Assembly (NCBI GenBank): GCA_001602925.1
Contig: LUZT01000006.1
Location: 568,438-632,437 of the forward strand
Origin: Chlorobiales bacterium Clorobi_01
Lineage (GTDB): Bacteria > Bacteroidota > Chlorobiia > Chlorobiales > Chlorobiaceae
Direction: 5' to 3'
DNA: 64,000 bases
Below, in pieces: positions 19,507-28,871 of the stretch (positions are counted from its first letter, which is position 1; each line of letters begins with the position of its first letter). The notes beneath the pieces are model-generated. The model ran no database searches, had not been told where the DNA came from, and saw only the letters and a list, made by a program, of their open reading frames with translations. Both the position numbers and the translations under genes were made by a program.

Positions 19507-20725
19507 ATGCAGTCGCGAGCAGCATGTCGATTTCGCGGAAAGGAAGATCGGTGAGTTCGGCGAGGATTTTCTTGGTGACGTAGCCTTTGTAAAGGTAGGT
19601 GCCTTTGCGCAGGCTGTGGCTGTTCCAGAGAATTTCCGGAATGGTCTGGTGCGCGTTCAGCTTCAGCAGAAACGGCAGGAGCGTGTTGGTCAGCGCGAAC
19701 GTGGCAGTTTTGGCTACTGCCGACGGGATGTTTGGTACGCAGTAGTGCGTTACACCGTGTTTGACGTAAATCGGGTTGGTGTGCGTCGTGTGACGGCTGG
19801 TGCCGAAACAGGCTCCCTGGTCGATCGAAACGTCGATAATCACCGAGCCGGGTTTCATCGATTGAACCACCTGCTCGCTTACCAGCGGTTTGTTCAGCTT
19901 CAGCTTGGGGCTGAGCGCGCCAATCATCACATCGGACATTTTCGCGAGCTGCGAAATGTAGTGTTCGTTGGCGATGGCCGTCACCAGGTGTCGGTTGAAG
20001 AACGCTTCGAATCGCCGCAGCCGGTTGATCTCCTTGTCGATGACCGTTACCTGCGCTCCCAGGCCGAGCGCGTCCTGCGCGGCGAACAGGCCGACCGTGC
20101 CCGCGCCGATGATCGTGACGTGTGCGGGCGGCACGCCGGCGATGCCGCCGAGCAGAATACCGCTGCCGCCATAGCCGGTTTCGAGGTATTTCGCCGCCGT
20201 CTGGATGGCCAGCGATCCGGCGATTTCGCTCAGCGTTCTGACGATGGGCAGTTCGCCATCCCTCGTTTCGATGAACTCGAAGCCGAGCGCGGTGATGTTC
20301 TTGTCGATCAGCGTCTTGAGCATCTGGCGGCTGACGGTGCCGAGATGCACCGCCGAGATGAGCATCTGGCCGGGTAGAAGGAGTTGCAGCTCTTCGGGTT
20401 GCGGAGGCGAGACCTTGACGATGACGTTGGCCTGCGGGTACAGCTCCTCAGGTGAGGTGACGATGATCGCACCGGCTTCGGCATAATCCTGATCATGGAA
20501 ATTGCAGAAGTGGCCAGCGTTGCTTTCTACCACCACCCGGATACCCTGTTCGACCAGTATCTGCACTCCAGCCGGCGAAATGGCGACGCGCCGTTCGTCC
20601 TGGGCACGCTCTTTCGGAATGGCGATGGAGACGCTCATCGTCTTTTCCGGTTTGAGCAACCAGCGTTCGAGAGTTTTGACTCCGAGTTCGAATTCGATAG
20701 TTCCAAGATCGGATGAGTAGCCCAT
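19505..20725 (-). CDS. Alanine dehydrogenase-family protein (first paralogue, N-terminally extended)
   Basis: 406 residues of the AlaDH/PNT family. An N-terminal extension of about 30 residues ([12 protein letters not shown]) precedes the usual start [21 protein letters not shown]. The NAD fold is at [28 protein letters not shown] and the domain end is [20 protein letters not shown]. It interconverts alanine and pyruvate/ammonia with NAD. The frame is open to 20971, but only the ATG at 20725 fits. A second family member lies at 53508-54611. It differs from that one in length and around the C-terminus ([20 protein letters not shown]), so the two may not be redundant. Confidence 0.85.
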   Translation of the reverse strand: MGYSSDLGTIEFELGVKTLERWLLKPEKTMSVSIAIPKERAQDERRVAISPAGVQILVEQGIRVVVESNAGHFCNFHDQDYAEAGAIIVTSPEELYPQANVIVKVSPPQPEELQLLLPGQMLISAVHLGTVSRQMLKTLIDKNITALGFEFIETRDGELPIVRTLSEIAGSLAIQTAAKYLETGYGGSGILLGGIAGVPPAHVTIIGAGTVGLFAAQDALGLGAQVTVIDKEINRLRRFEAFFNRHLVTAIANEHYISQLAKMSDVMIGALSPKLKLNKPLVSEQVVQSMKPGSVIIDVSIDQGACFGTSRHTTHTNPIYVKHGVTHYCVPNIPSAVAKTATFALTNTLLPFLLKLNAHQTIPEILWNSHSLRKGTYLYKGYVTKKILAELTDLPFREIDMLLATA

Positions 20726-20828
20726 CGTCAGTAAAATCGTCAGGATTGCTGAAACAGCTCTGCAGAAAGCCGAGCGCTCCCCGGAGCCTGTCGATGGCGC
20801 CGGGGGGCTGGTCAAAGGTTCGTGTGGC

Positions 20829-21506
20829 TTATTTTGCCGAGATGGTAATGCGCTCGATGGCTTCCGCCGGTTTGTCGTGCGTGGTGCAGGTCGAGCCCGG
20901 CAGGTGCAGTCGCCCGCCGCTGACCGTGCACAGTGCGCCAGACGCATTGTCGATAGCGCCTTTGGCGACACCGCTCACTACGTTGACTGGTGCTTGCATG
21001 AAGGGAAAGGCCTCGATGAAATTATTGTACACAAGCTGTGATGCCGGGCTGAGGCCGCTGGCGATCTTGCCGATTGTATCGACAGGATTGAGTCGCCCGC
21101 TCTGCACTCTCGACACGATGCTTGAAACGCCGGACGGGAGTTTGTTTGTCACATTGTAACCGATCGTCTGTGCGTAGGTGATGAAGCCCGGGACGTTCAG
21201 GCCGAGCACGATCCGCCGGAATTTTTCGGCACGGGTCAGCACCCGGATCGTTCCCTCCTTGACGATGGTGGTGCGGCAGGCGAGGCGTCCGCCCTCCGCA
21301 AAGAGTTTGTCGGAGATAAAAGCCTTTTCGTCCTCGCCCGGTTCAGAGAGGCATTCAGCGCCTTCGAGTACATAGACGAAGCAGCTCTGGCAGATGCCGT
21401 TGCCGCCGCAGATGTAGCCGATATGAGCTTTATTGAGCTTTGCGGTGTTGAGCAGCAAGTCTCCGACCTTGGCGTCGCAAGGTTTGTCATTGATGTAGAT
21501 AATCAT
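20829..21506 (-). CDS. csmJ: Chlorosome envelope [2Fe-2S] protein, CsmJ-like
   Basis: 225 residues. Residues about 1-95 are an adrenodoxin-type ferredoxin domain with the pattern CGGNGICQSC and a fourth Cys in RLACRTT, giving Cx5Cx2C plus Cys. The rest is a Gly/Ala/Val-rich region resembling CsmC/CsmD-type chlorosome proteins. In C. tepidum CsmI, CsmJ and CsmX carry such clusters in the chlorosome envelope and are linked to redox-controlled quenching of energy transfer. The length equals that I recall for CsmJ. It lies next to the csmX-like gene. Confidence 0.85.
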   Translation of the reverse strand: MIIYINDKPCDAKVGDLLLNTAKLNKAHIGYICGGNGICQSCFVYVLEGAECLSEPGEDEKAFISDKLFAEGGRLACRTTIVKEGTIRVLTRAEKFRRIVLGLNVPGFITYAQTIGYNVTNKLPSGVSSIVSRVQSGRLNPVDTIGKIASGLSPASQLVYNNFIEAFPFMQAPVNVVSGVAKGAIDNASGALCTVSGGRLHLPGSTCTTHDKPAEAIERITISAK

Positions 21507-21641
21507 GGCGGTGAGATTTTCATTGGTGAACGATGACTCTCAGAAATAAGTGCGGGCAGGTTTGCCTATCCAGAAATATACTTCCGGTTCGATGGGTTTC
21601 AAAGAGTACTTTAAACGGTACTTCATCAAATGAGGAAACAA

Positions 21642-21670
21642 GAAAAAAGCCGGGGGATCCGGCTTTTTTC
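21642..21670 (-). terminator. Terminator downstream of csmX
   Basis: GAAAAAAGCCGG (21642-21653) pairs perfectly with CCGGCTTTTTTC (21659-21670). On the minus strand a T run closes it, separating csmX from csmJ. Confidence 0.9.
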
Positions 21671-21679
21671 TTCCGCGGG

Positions 21680-22345
21680 TCAGTTGCAGACCGCGCTTCT
21701 CTCCTGATGGAGCTGGAGTACTTCAGGAGAGACGATCCTTCCGTGACCGTTGTCACAAGTTGCCGTTTTTGCCAGGAGCGTGGTATCGCAACCGCATCCT
21801 TTGTCCGCTTTGATCTCGGGTTTGTCAGCGGAACGATTCACGCCGAAGGCGGCCTGAATCGCGTTGAACACCAGTTGAATCGCGTCGCCGATGGCTGCGA
21901 CCACATCGTGAAGCAGCTGCGTTGGCTCCAGTGCATGTTCTCCCTGTTCACGCCTTGCCTGAAACGCAATCGTATCGGTGAACTTGACTGCGGACTCCCA
22001 GCCCATTTTGCCCATATATGCCGGAAGCTGGAGCGGATTTTCGAGAGTCAACCTGCTCGCCGCCTCGACCTCGGAGAGAACTGTGATCTTGCCGGGTTTC
22101 TCTATAAGTGTCTGACAGGCCATTCGCGTGCCCTCCTTGATCAGTTTGTCCGAAAGCATCGCCTTTTCGGCGTCGCTCATCGGCGAAAGCAGCTCAGCCC
22201 CTTCGAGCACCCTGACGTAGCAGGTCTGGCAGATGGCGTTGCCGCCGCAAAAGTAACCGATATGGCTGTGATTGGCGCGAGCTATATCAAGCAATCTATC
22301 CCCAACCTGGGCGGAACACTCTCTATCGTTTACGGTGATGTTCAT
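21680..22345 (-). CDS. csmX: Chlorosome envelope [2Fe-2S] protein, CsmX-like
   Basis: 221 residues, paralogous to the csmJ-like gene downstream. The ferredoxin domain has CGGNAICQTC and the fourth Cys in RMACQTL. The C-terminal part (about 100-221) carries an amphipathic Ala/Val-rich region and ends in a cysteine-rich stretch (GCGCDTTLLAKTATC). Expected location is the chlorosome envelope monolayer, as electron-transfer component. Between the two paralogues the ferredoxin half is clearly the better conserved. It has its own terminator, so the pair are likely separate transcripts. Confidence 0.85.
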   Translation of the reverse strand: MNITVNDRECSAQVGDRLLDIARANHSHIGYFCGGNAICQTCYVRVLEGAELLSPMSDAEKAMLSDKLIKEGTRMACQTLIEKPGKITVLSEVEAASRLTLENPLQLPAYMGKMGWESAVKFTDTIAFQARREQGEHALEPTQLLHDVVAAIGDAIQLVFNAIQAAFGVNRSADKPEIKADKGCGCDTTLLAKTATCDNGHGRIVSPEVLQLHQERSAVCN

Positions 22346-22510
22346 GACTGTATGTTTTTATGTTTATCAAGTGAATTTCGTCATATCCACCATAACAGCA
22401 GAGGTTCGGGAAATAGTTTCTAAACAATTGTGAAAAGTTGGGGAGGAGGAGGGAGAACAGGTTTTACAAGTCGTGCAAGACTTATAGAAAGGGTAGAGGA
22501 ATAGCAGATT

Positions 22511-25500
22511 TTATTCGCTTGTCACCCTCTCCGCGATCTCCTTCAGCAGCGCTTCGTAGCGGGCGATGAGCGCGAGGGGAGCGGTGTCGGCGGTTCCGGG
22601 GTGTTGGAAGACCAGCTTCATCTTTTTTTCGTGCTTGAACTGTGGGAGGTACTCTTTGATGGAGCCGTCCTGCAATGCTACGATCAGGTTCTGGAAGAAG
22701 GCGCTGTCGTAGAACTCCTTGTCCTCGTCGGACGGCAGGAAGATGGTTGCGCTCGATTGCTGGAGGTCGATCTTTTCGAGGCCGAGCGAGGAACCGAGAT
22801 GCTTCAGGCGGGCAAGTGCGAGCAGGTTCTGCACCTCGGCAGGCATTGCGCCGAAGCGGTCTTCGAGTTCTTTGGCAATGTTTTGGAGTGCCATGTCGTC
22901 TCCGGCTTTGGAAATCCGGTCGTAGCACGAGAAGCGCTCCTGCGTGGCGGTGATGTAGTAGTCGGGAAGGAGCGCGTCGAAGAAGAAGATCATGTCGCAC
23001 GGCCTCTGCGGCTTGAGCGCGGCCTTTTCGCTGTCGCTGAAGAGGTGGTTGAACTCGGTGAGTTTCAGCTCGGCGACGGTCTCCTCGACCATCTTCTGAT
23101 AGAGGTCGAAGCCGATTTCGTGGATGAAGCCTGACTGCTCAGCGCCGAGCAGGTTGCCCGCGCCGCGGATGTCGAGGTCGCGCAGGGCGACGTTGATGCC
23201 GGAGCCGAGTTCGGTGAAGGTCTCGATCACCGCGATGCGCTGCACCGCCTCGCGTTTGAGCGTGTGGAGCGGCGGTGTGATGAGGTAGCAGTAGGCCTTG
23301 CGCTCGCTTCGGCCCACGCGCCCCCGGAGCTGGTACAGATCCGACAGGCCGAACATGTCGGCGCGGTTGATGATGATCGTGTTTGCGTTGGAGATGTCGA
23401 GGCCGGAGCCGATGATGGAGGTCGAAATCAGCACATCAAGCTCCTGCTGCATGAAGTCCATCATGACGTTTTCCAGCTCTTTGGCGGGCATCTGGCCGTG
23501 AGCTGTGGCCATGCGGGCGTAGGGCACCAGCTCGCGCAGTTTCAGCTCGGTCTCTTCGAGGCTGGCGATGCGGTTGTGCAGGAAAAAGACCTGACCCTCG
23601 CGCCGGATTTCGCGCTTGATGGCTGCCTGTACAGCCTCCGCATCGAACTCGGTGATGATCGTCTCGACCGGCTGGCGGTTTTTCGGCGGCGTCGAAACAA
23701 TCGAGATGTCTCGTGCGCCGAGCATCGAGAACTGCATGGTGCGCGGAATCGGCGTGGCGGACATGGTGAGCGTATCGACGCCGGGGAACTGGTGGCGCAG
23801 TTTCTCCTTGACCTCCACGCCGAAGTGCTGCTCCTCGTCGATCACGAGCAGGCCCAGATCCTTGAACACCACATCTTTCGAGACCAGCCGGTGCGTGCCG
23901 ATGACGATGTCCACCGCGCCCGACGCGATGCGCTCGATCGTCTCCTTCTGCTCCTTGCGCGGCACGAAGCGGCTCAGGACGGCGATGTTCACCGGGAAGT
24001 TGGCGAAGCGGCGCGCGAAGGACTCGCCGTGCTGATGGGTCAGAATCGTGGTCGGCGTCAGGATCGCCACCTGCTTTTTGCCCTCGACCGCCTTGAAAGC
24101 CGCGCGCATCGCGATTTCGGTCTTGCCGAATCCGGCGTCGCCGCAGATCAGCCGATCCATTGGTGACGGCGACTGCATGTCCTTCTTCACCTCCTGGATC
24201 GCCTTGAGCTGGTCGGGGGTCTCCTCGAACATGAACGACGCCTCGAACTCGCGCTGAAAGATCGAGTCCGGCCCGAAGGCGAAGCCCGGCGTCATCTTGC
24301 GCTCGGCGTAGATGCGGATCAGCTTGGCCGCGATGTCGCGCAGCTTCTTGCGCACCTTCTCCTTTTTGGCGCTCCACTTCGAGCTGCCGAGCTTGGAGAG
24401 GCTGGGCAGCGAACCTTCTGATGCTGTGTACTTCGAGAGCAGATTGATGTTCTGCACGTTGACGTACAACTGGTCGCCGCCCTCGTACTCCACCAGCACG
24501 CATTCCTGCTCCGAATCGCCCACCTGGATCGTCTCCAGCGAGCGGAACACGCCGACGCCGTAATCTTCGTGCACGACGTAATCGCCCACCTTGAGCCGCT
24601 GCAACTCCTTGAGCGAAATGCCTCGCACCTTGCGCTTGCGGTGCGCTTTGTGGGTGTGGAATTTGCCGAAGATGTCCGACTCGGTGTAGAGGTTCAGCTC
24701 GCCGAACGCGAAGCCGGAGTGCAGGTTCGCCGGAATCCATTCGATGGCGTCGGGCGAGTTGGCGGCGTTCTCGTCGGCGAGGAACTCCGTCAGCTCCTCG
24801 ATTTCGCGCTTCGAGGCGACGGCGAAGAGCGGCTTCAGCCCTTGCCCGGCCTCCGCCTGCAACCGTTCGGCCAGCATCCGGAAGTTGCCTTGCAACCGCT
24901 GCTGTTCGCTGGAGTTGAAGTCGATGCCCTGCTTGTCAACGCGATGGATCAACACGTGCCGGAAGCGGGGCAGCGCGGCTTTGAGCAGGTCGAGGTGATC
25001 CGAGCCTTGCATGGCGGTCACGTCGTCGATGATGACGAGCGCCGACTCCGGCAGGTAGTCGAGGATGCCTGACGGCTTACCGTCAGCCTGCGGCTGGCTG
25101 AAGTTGCCGAACAGATCGACCGACTCGATGACGCCCGACGAGAGCTGGCTCTCGGTTTCGAAGGTGCGGAGCGAAGCGACCGTGTCGCCGAAAAACTCGA
25201 TGCGCACCGGCTCGCGTCCGCCGTAACAGAAGACATCCACAATCGAGCCGCGCACGGAGAACTCGCCCTCGTTCTCGACGAACTCCCGCTTGTCGAAGCC
25301 GTTCTCTTTCAGGAACGCCATCAGCGCGTCGTACCCGGCGTCCGCGTTCGTGGCGAGCGAAAAGACGCGCCCCGCCGAAGCTTCGGCGCTGCACACCGCC
25401 GCGCCGAGATCGTCGAAGCTCGCCAGCACCACTACCGGTTCATTGCGCGACAGCTTGCCAAGCGCGGGCGAAAGCTCGTCGGCGGTGTTGCAAAGCGCCC

Positions 25501-25795
25501 TGCCTTCGAGCAAAAGAGGCAGGTCGTTGTCGTACACCTCTTCCGCCTCCGGGCTGCACAACAGCAGCATCGGGCCAGCGAAATCGCCGGACAGCGCGGC
25601 GGCAATCGCCGGAGCGAGCGAGCCGCGGACTCCGCTGATGCGCACTGCTTCGCGCTTTCCGGTCGGAGCGTCCGCCGCTAACGCCTTATGTGCCGCGCGG
25701 TAAGGCCCGGAAGCCTGAAGCGTTTCGAGGATGAACGACAGCGGTTTTTTGACGATGCTGGCGGAGTGCGGTGCGGAATCGGCGGAGCGTTTCAT
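22511..25795 (-). CDS. mfd: Transcription-repair coupling factor
   Basis: 1094-residue SF2 translocase that removes RNA polymerase stalled at lesions and recruits UvrA. Domains in order are a UvrB-like N-terminal region, the polymerase-interacting CarD-like domain ([19 protein letters not shown]), helicase motifs [24 protein letters not shown] and MSATPIPRT, motif [18 protein letters not shown] and a C-terminal TRCF domain. Length is slightly under the E. coli 1148. It is a single-gene unit upstream of csmX on the same strand, about 165 bases apart. Confidence 0.97.
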   Translation of the reverse strand: MKRSADSAPHSASIVKKPLSFILETLQASGPYRAAHKALAADAPTGKREAVRISGVRGSLAPAIAAALSGDFAGPMLLLCSPEAEEVYDNDLPLLLEGRALCNTADELSPALGKLSRNEPVVVLASFDDLGAAVCSAEASAGRVFSLATNADAGYDALMAFLKENGFDKREFVENEGEFSVRGSIVDVFCYGGREPVRIEFFGDTVASLRTFETESQLSSGVIESVDLFGNFSQPQADGKPSGILDYLPESALVIIDDVTAMQGSDHLDLLKAALPRFRHVLIHRVDKQGIDFNSSEQQRLQGNFRMLAERLQAEAGQGLKPLFAVASKREIEELTEFLADENAANSPDAIEWIPANLHSGFAFGELNLYTESDIFGKFHTHKAHRKRKVRGISLKELQRLKVGDYVVHEDYGVGVFRSLETIQVGDSEQECVLVEYEGGDQLYVNVQNINLLSKYTASEGSLPSLSKLGSSKWSAKKEKVRKKLRDIAAKLIRIYAERKMTPGFAFGPDSIFQREFEASFMFEETPDQLKAIQEVKKDMQSPSPMDRLICGDAGFGKTEIAMRAAFKAVEGKKQVAILTPTTILTHQHGESFARRFANFPVNIAVLSRFVPRKEQKETIERIASGAVDIVIGTHRLVSKDVVFKDLGLLVIDEEQHFGVEVKEKLRHQFPGVDTLTMSATPIPRTMQFSMLGARDISIVSTPPKNRQPVETIITEFDAEAVQAAIKREIRREGQVFFLHNRIASLEETELKLRELVPYARMATAHGQMPAKELENVMMDFMQQELDVLISTSIIGSGLDISNANTIIINRADMFGLSDLYQLRGRVGRSERKAYCYLITPPLHTLKREAVQRIAVIETFTELGSGINVALRDLDIRGAGNLLGAEQSGFIHEIGFDLYQKMVEETVAELKLTEFNHLFSDSEKAALKPQRPCDMIFFFDALLPDYYITATQERFSCYDRISKAGDDMALQNIAKELEDRFGAMPAEVQNLLALARLKHLGSSLGLEKIDLQQSSATIFLPSDEDKEFYDSAFFQNLIVALQDGSIKEYLPQFKHEKKMKLVFQHPGTADTAPLALIARYEALLKEIAERVTSE

Positions 25796-26119
25796 GAGAC
25801 GGGCGTCGATACTGATTTTCGGGCAAACAGAAATTCAGCCCGCGAAAGTAATTCGCAGACTGTGAGAGCCGCACTTCCGGAGCTTGGCAACGTGCCCTGC
25901 GCCAGAGGCGGTTATAATAATACGGGAATATACTAAAGGGCGTTGAAAGAGTGAGGTGCGTTTTGTGGGGGGAGGGGGAGAGGGGAGGCGCGAGGCCTGC
26001 CTCTACAACACAATGACTAAGCCGATACCATTGGTATAACTAAAATCCTCCGCTAAATTTATCTTTATTTGGGCTGGTATAGACAGGTAGTAAACATTGT
26101 TCAGTAACCATATAAGGAT
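25796..26119. other. Intergenic region between mfd and a HEPN-like gene
   Basis: 324 bases between divergent genes. AT-rich promoter-like stretches occur near 25910-25930 and 26030-26100. I see no gene, RNA or repeat. Confidence 0.45.
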
Positions 26120-26866
26120 ATGAAAACTCTTGAAGAGACTGAATTCATGCGCACTTTGGCCTATATGGCTGCTGTATTGTTGAGAGAAACAATAGACTCG
26201 ACAAGTCCCCGTATCGGTCACTTTACACGTCCTTTCACTTTACAAGAAGAGTATCTCAGAGAATGCCTAATTTTAGCAGGAGAGATTAGCGCGGCATGTG
26301 ATCAACTGCATTATGCACTCGCGTATCTTTCGGGTTATCGATCGCGAAAGACATTGAATGGCGAACTTATTACACGCGCAGATCATATCGCTTATCAGAT
26401 GGAGAATCTGTACCTTCGTCTCGGTATGATTCCCGATCGATCTTATAGACTTACCAATGAAATATTTCGCCTCGGACTTCCAGCTCGTGAGTGCGGTTCA
26501 CGAACGGTTACTGACAACGAACATTTGCGAGGGACAACTGTTCGTACTCGCTTGAGGGCTATCGACAAAATAGTTAAGCCTCATCGCGAAGCGCGGAATA
26601 AAATTGCGCATTTGGCACGTTACAATGATCCTGAGTTGACCAAGGTTGAAGCGTTTTTTATTCTTCAGAAGTCTGAAGGATTGCCTGATGAGTCGGTGCT
26701 TGAATCTGAACGCTATCGCTATCTATATAAGCGCGATACTGATGCCTACGTTGAGATAAAACGTAAGGAGTTCGAGCCTAAAGTGAATTGCCTGATTGAT
26801 GAAGTCGCTTATCTTTTCGAAGCTTTGTTGCCACATTTTAAGCGTGTACATGCTACCCTTAAATGA
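26120..26866 (+). CDS. Putative HEPN-domain protein of unknown function
   Basis: 248 residues, soluble, predicted largely helical. The stretch PHREARNKIAHLARYND contains R159-N160-x3-H164, which fits the RX4-6H motif of HEPN domains with a polar residue after the arginine. HEPN proteins are frequent as RNase toxins or phage-defence effectors (AbiU2- or Cthe_2314-like proteins come to mind). No nucleotidyltransferase or other antitoxin partner is adjacent. Base composition is lower in GC than the neighbours, suggesting transfer. The function is inferred only from one motif. Confidence 0.6.
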   Translation: MKTLEETEFMRTLAYMAAVLLRETIDSTSPRIGHFTRPFTLQEEYLRECLILAGEISAACDQLHYALAYLSGYRSRKTLNGELITRADHIAYQMENLYLRLGMIPDRSYRLTNEIFRLGLPARECGSRTVTDNEHLRGTTVRTRLRAIDKIVKPHREARNKIAHLARYNDPELTKVEAFFILQKSEGLPDESVLESERYRYLYKRDTDAYVEIKRKEFEPKVNCLIDEVAYLFEALLPHFKRVHATLK

Positions 26867-27173
26867 TTAACTAGGACACTGTTCTTGCTGAGGAATGAAA
26901 AAAAGCTACAAGACTTGCTGTAAAGCGGTTTGTGAGCTTGTCGCAATTGATTAGCCTACCGCCTCATTACCTTCATTGCAATCACTGTCCCTGATGCGTC
27001 ACGTGATTCAATCTTTCCCCCCCTCAACTTTCATCCCCCATACTTTGTGAAAATTGTGCAAATTGCACTCACGTGGCCTGTTGCGGCCGCAATTGTCAAA
27101 GTTCTGTGTCGTACATTCACCTTCATCAAAGCTGCGTACTTCGCCGACGGGCGCGGTAGCATGGTTATTACTT
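26867..27173. other. Intergenic region upstream of the OppD-type gene
   Basis: About 300 bases. The frame of the downstream ABC protein stays open to 27054, but that extension has no family resemblance. I see no RNA gene or repeat. Confidence 0.4.
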
Positions 27174-28139
27174 ATGGAGCAACTTCTCGAACTAAAGGAT
27201 CTCAAAACCTGGTACCGCACCGATAGCGGTATCGCCAAGGCTGTCGATGGCGTGAGCTTTTCGCTTGCGCCGAACCGGATCATCGGCATCGTCGGTGAGT
27301 CGGGATGCGGCAAGTCGGTGACGGCGCTTTCGATCATGCGGCTTGTGCCGATGCCGCCGGGCTACTTCGCCGGGGGCGACATTCTCTGGAAAGGGCGCAG
27401 CATCGTCAAGGCCACCGAGGCCGAGATGCGCAAGATTCGGGGCAACGAGATCGCCATGATTTTTCAGGAGCCGATGAGCTCGCTCAATCCGGTCTTCACC
27501 TGCGGCGACCAGATCATGGAGCAGATTCTCAACCACCGCGACGTGAGCAAGGCGGAAGCGCGGCGACAGGCGGTCGAGCTGTTGAATCTGGTTGGCATTC
27601 CGAATCCGTCGGAGCGCATCGACTCTTACCCGCACGAGATGTCGGGCGGAATGCGGCAGCGGGTGATGATTGCGATGGCGCTGTCCTGCGGCCCGGAGTT
27701 GCTGATCGCCGACGAGCCGACCACGGCCCTCGACGTGACGGTGCAGGCGCAGATTCTCGAACTCATCGGCAGGCTGCGCGAGGAGCGGGGTATGAGCGTG
27801 ATGCTCATCACGCACGACTTCGGCGTGGTGGCCGAACTGTGCGAGGAGGTGGTCGTGATGTACGCCTCGCGTATCGCCGAGAGCGGCACGGTGCGGCACA
27901 TTTTCGAGAATCCGCTCCACCCCTACACGCAGGGGTTGCTCAAATCGATTCCGCGTCTTGGCGCGAAAAAGGAGCGGCTGAACGTGATCGAGGGGAACGT
28001 GCCGAGCGCCACGCGCCTGCCGGACGGATGCCGGTTCGCCGGGCGCTGCCCACTGGCCGACGACCACTGCCGCAAAGAGCAGCCGCCGCTTCTCGAATAT
28101 GAACCGGGCCACCGGGCGGCCTGCTGGAAAATCCCCTGA
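27174..28139 (+). CDS. Dipeptide/oligopeptide ABC transporter ATP-binding protein (OppD/DppD type)
   Basis: 321-residue ATPase. Walker A is GESGCGKS, the Q-loop is [12 protein letters not shown], the ABC signature MSGGMRQR, Walker B LLIADEPT and the H-loop LITHDFG. The C-terminal oligopeptide extension contains the cysteine-bearing [15 protein letters not shown] segment typical of OppD/DppD. The ATG at 27174 ([10 protein letters not shown]) fits the family start. No permease, binding protein or second ATPase is adjacent; the next gene is phoB, 21 bases downstream. Partners are presumably encoded elsewhere. Confidence 0.9.
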   Translation: MEQLLELKDLKTWYRTDSGIAKAVDGVSFSLAPNRIIGIVGESGCGKSVTALSIMRLVPMPPGYFAGGDILWKGRSIVKATEAEMRKIRGNEIAMIFQEPMSSLNPVFTCGDQIMEQILNHRDVSKAEARRQAVELLNLVGIPNPSERIDSYPHEMSGGMRQRVMIAMALSCGPELLIADEPTTALDVTVQAQILELIGRLREERGMSVMLITHDFGVVAELCEEVVVMYASRIAESGTVRHIFENPLHPYTQGLLKSIPRLGAKKERLNVIEGNVPSATRLPDGCRFAGRCPLADDHCRKEQPPLLEYEPGHRAACWKIP

Positions 28140-28160
28140 ACTGAACACAACTGAACGAGC

Positions 28161-28871
28161 ATGGCTGAAACCTCCATACTGATCGTCGAAGATGACCGGA
28201 ACCTTGCCGGACTTCTGAAATACAACCTCGAAAAAGCCGGTTATGGCTGCATTCACGCCGCCAGTGGAGAGGAGGCGCTCGACGAGCTGCAACGCCATGC
28301 CGTGAACCTCGTGCTGCTCGACATCATGCTGCCGGGCATCGACGGCTTCGAGGTGTGCCGCCGCATCCGCCAGAATGTGCAGTGGAGCGATCTGCCCATC
28401 GTCATGCTGACGGCCAAGGGCGAGGAGATCGACAAGGTGTTCGGTTTCGAACTCGGTATCGACGACTATGTGGTCAAACCCTTCAGTCCCCGCGAGCTGA
28501 ATCTGAGAATCCGCGCCATTCTCAAGCGAGATCGCCGCAACCGCAGCAACGTGCAGGAGGTGCTCCGTTCGGGCGGTATCGAGGTCGATATCGGACGCCA
28601 CGCGGCCACGCTTGACGGCCGTCCCCTCGTTCTGACCTTGATGGAGTTCAAGCTGCTGGCGCTTCTGATGAAACGCAAAGGGCAGGCGCAGACGCGCGAG
28701 GTACTCCTGAGCGACGTGTGGGATGTGGACAAGAGCATCAATACCCGCACCATCGACACGCATGTCACGCGGCTTCGCGAAAAGCTCGGCGACGCCGGGC
28801 GCTTCATCCGAACCGTGCGCGGCCTCGGCTACAAGTTCGACGAAAACGGAGACGATTTGAATGAAGGCTAA
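28161..28871 (+). CDS. phoB: PhoB-type response regulator
   Basis: 236-residue OmpR/PhoB-family regulator. The receiver domain (about 1-120) has acidic pair VEDD, phosphoacceptor in LVLLDIMLPGIDG, and lysine in YVVKPFSPRE. The C-terminal winged helix (about 135-232) has LMEFKLLALLMKRKGQ and a recognition helix TIDTHVTRLREKLG. It overlaps the sensor kinase gene by 11 bases, so the pair is translationally coupled. PhoB is the usual name for such a pair with a PhoR-like kinase; no pst genes are in view, so the signal is not proven to be phosphate. Confidence 0.88.
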   Translation: MAETSILIVEDDRNLAGLLKYNLEKAGYGCIHAASGEEALDELQRHAVNLVLLDIMLPGIDGFEVCRRIRQNVQWSDLPIVMLTAKGEEIDKVFGFELGIDDYVVKPFSPRELNLRIRAILKRDRRNRSNVQEVLRSGGIEVDIGRHAATLDGRPLVLTLMEFKLLALLMKRKGQAQTREVLLSDVWDVDKSINTRTIDTHVTRLREKLGDAGRFIRTVRGLGYKFDENGDDLNEG

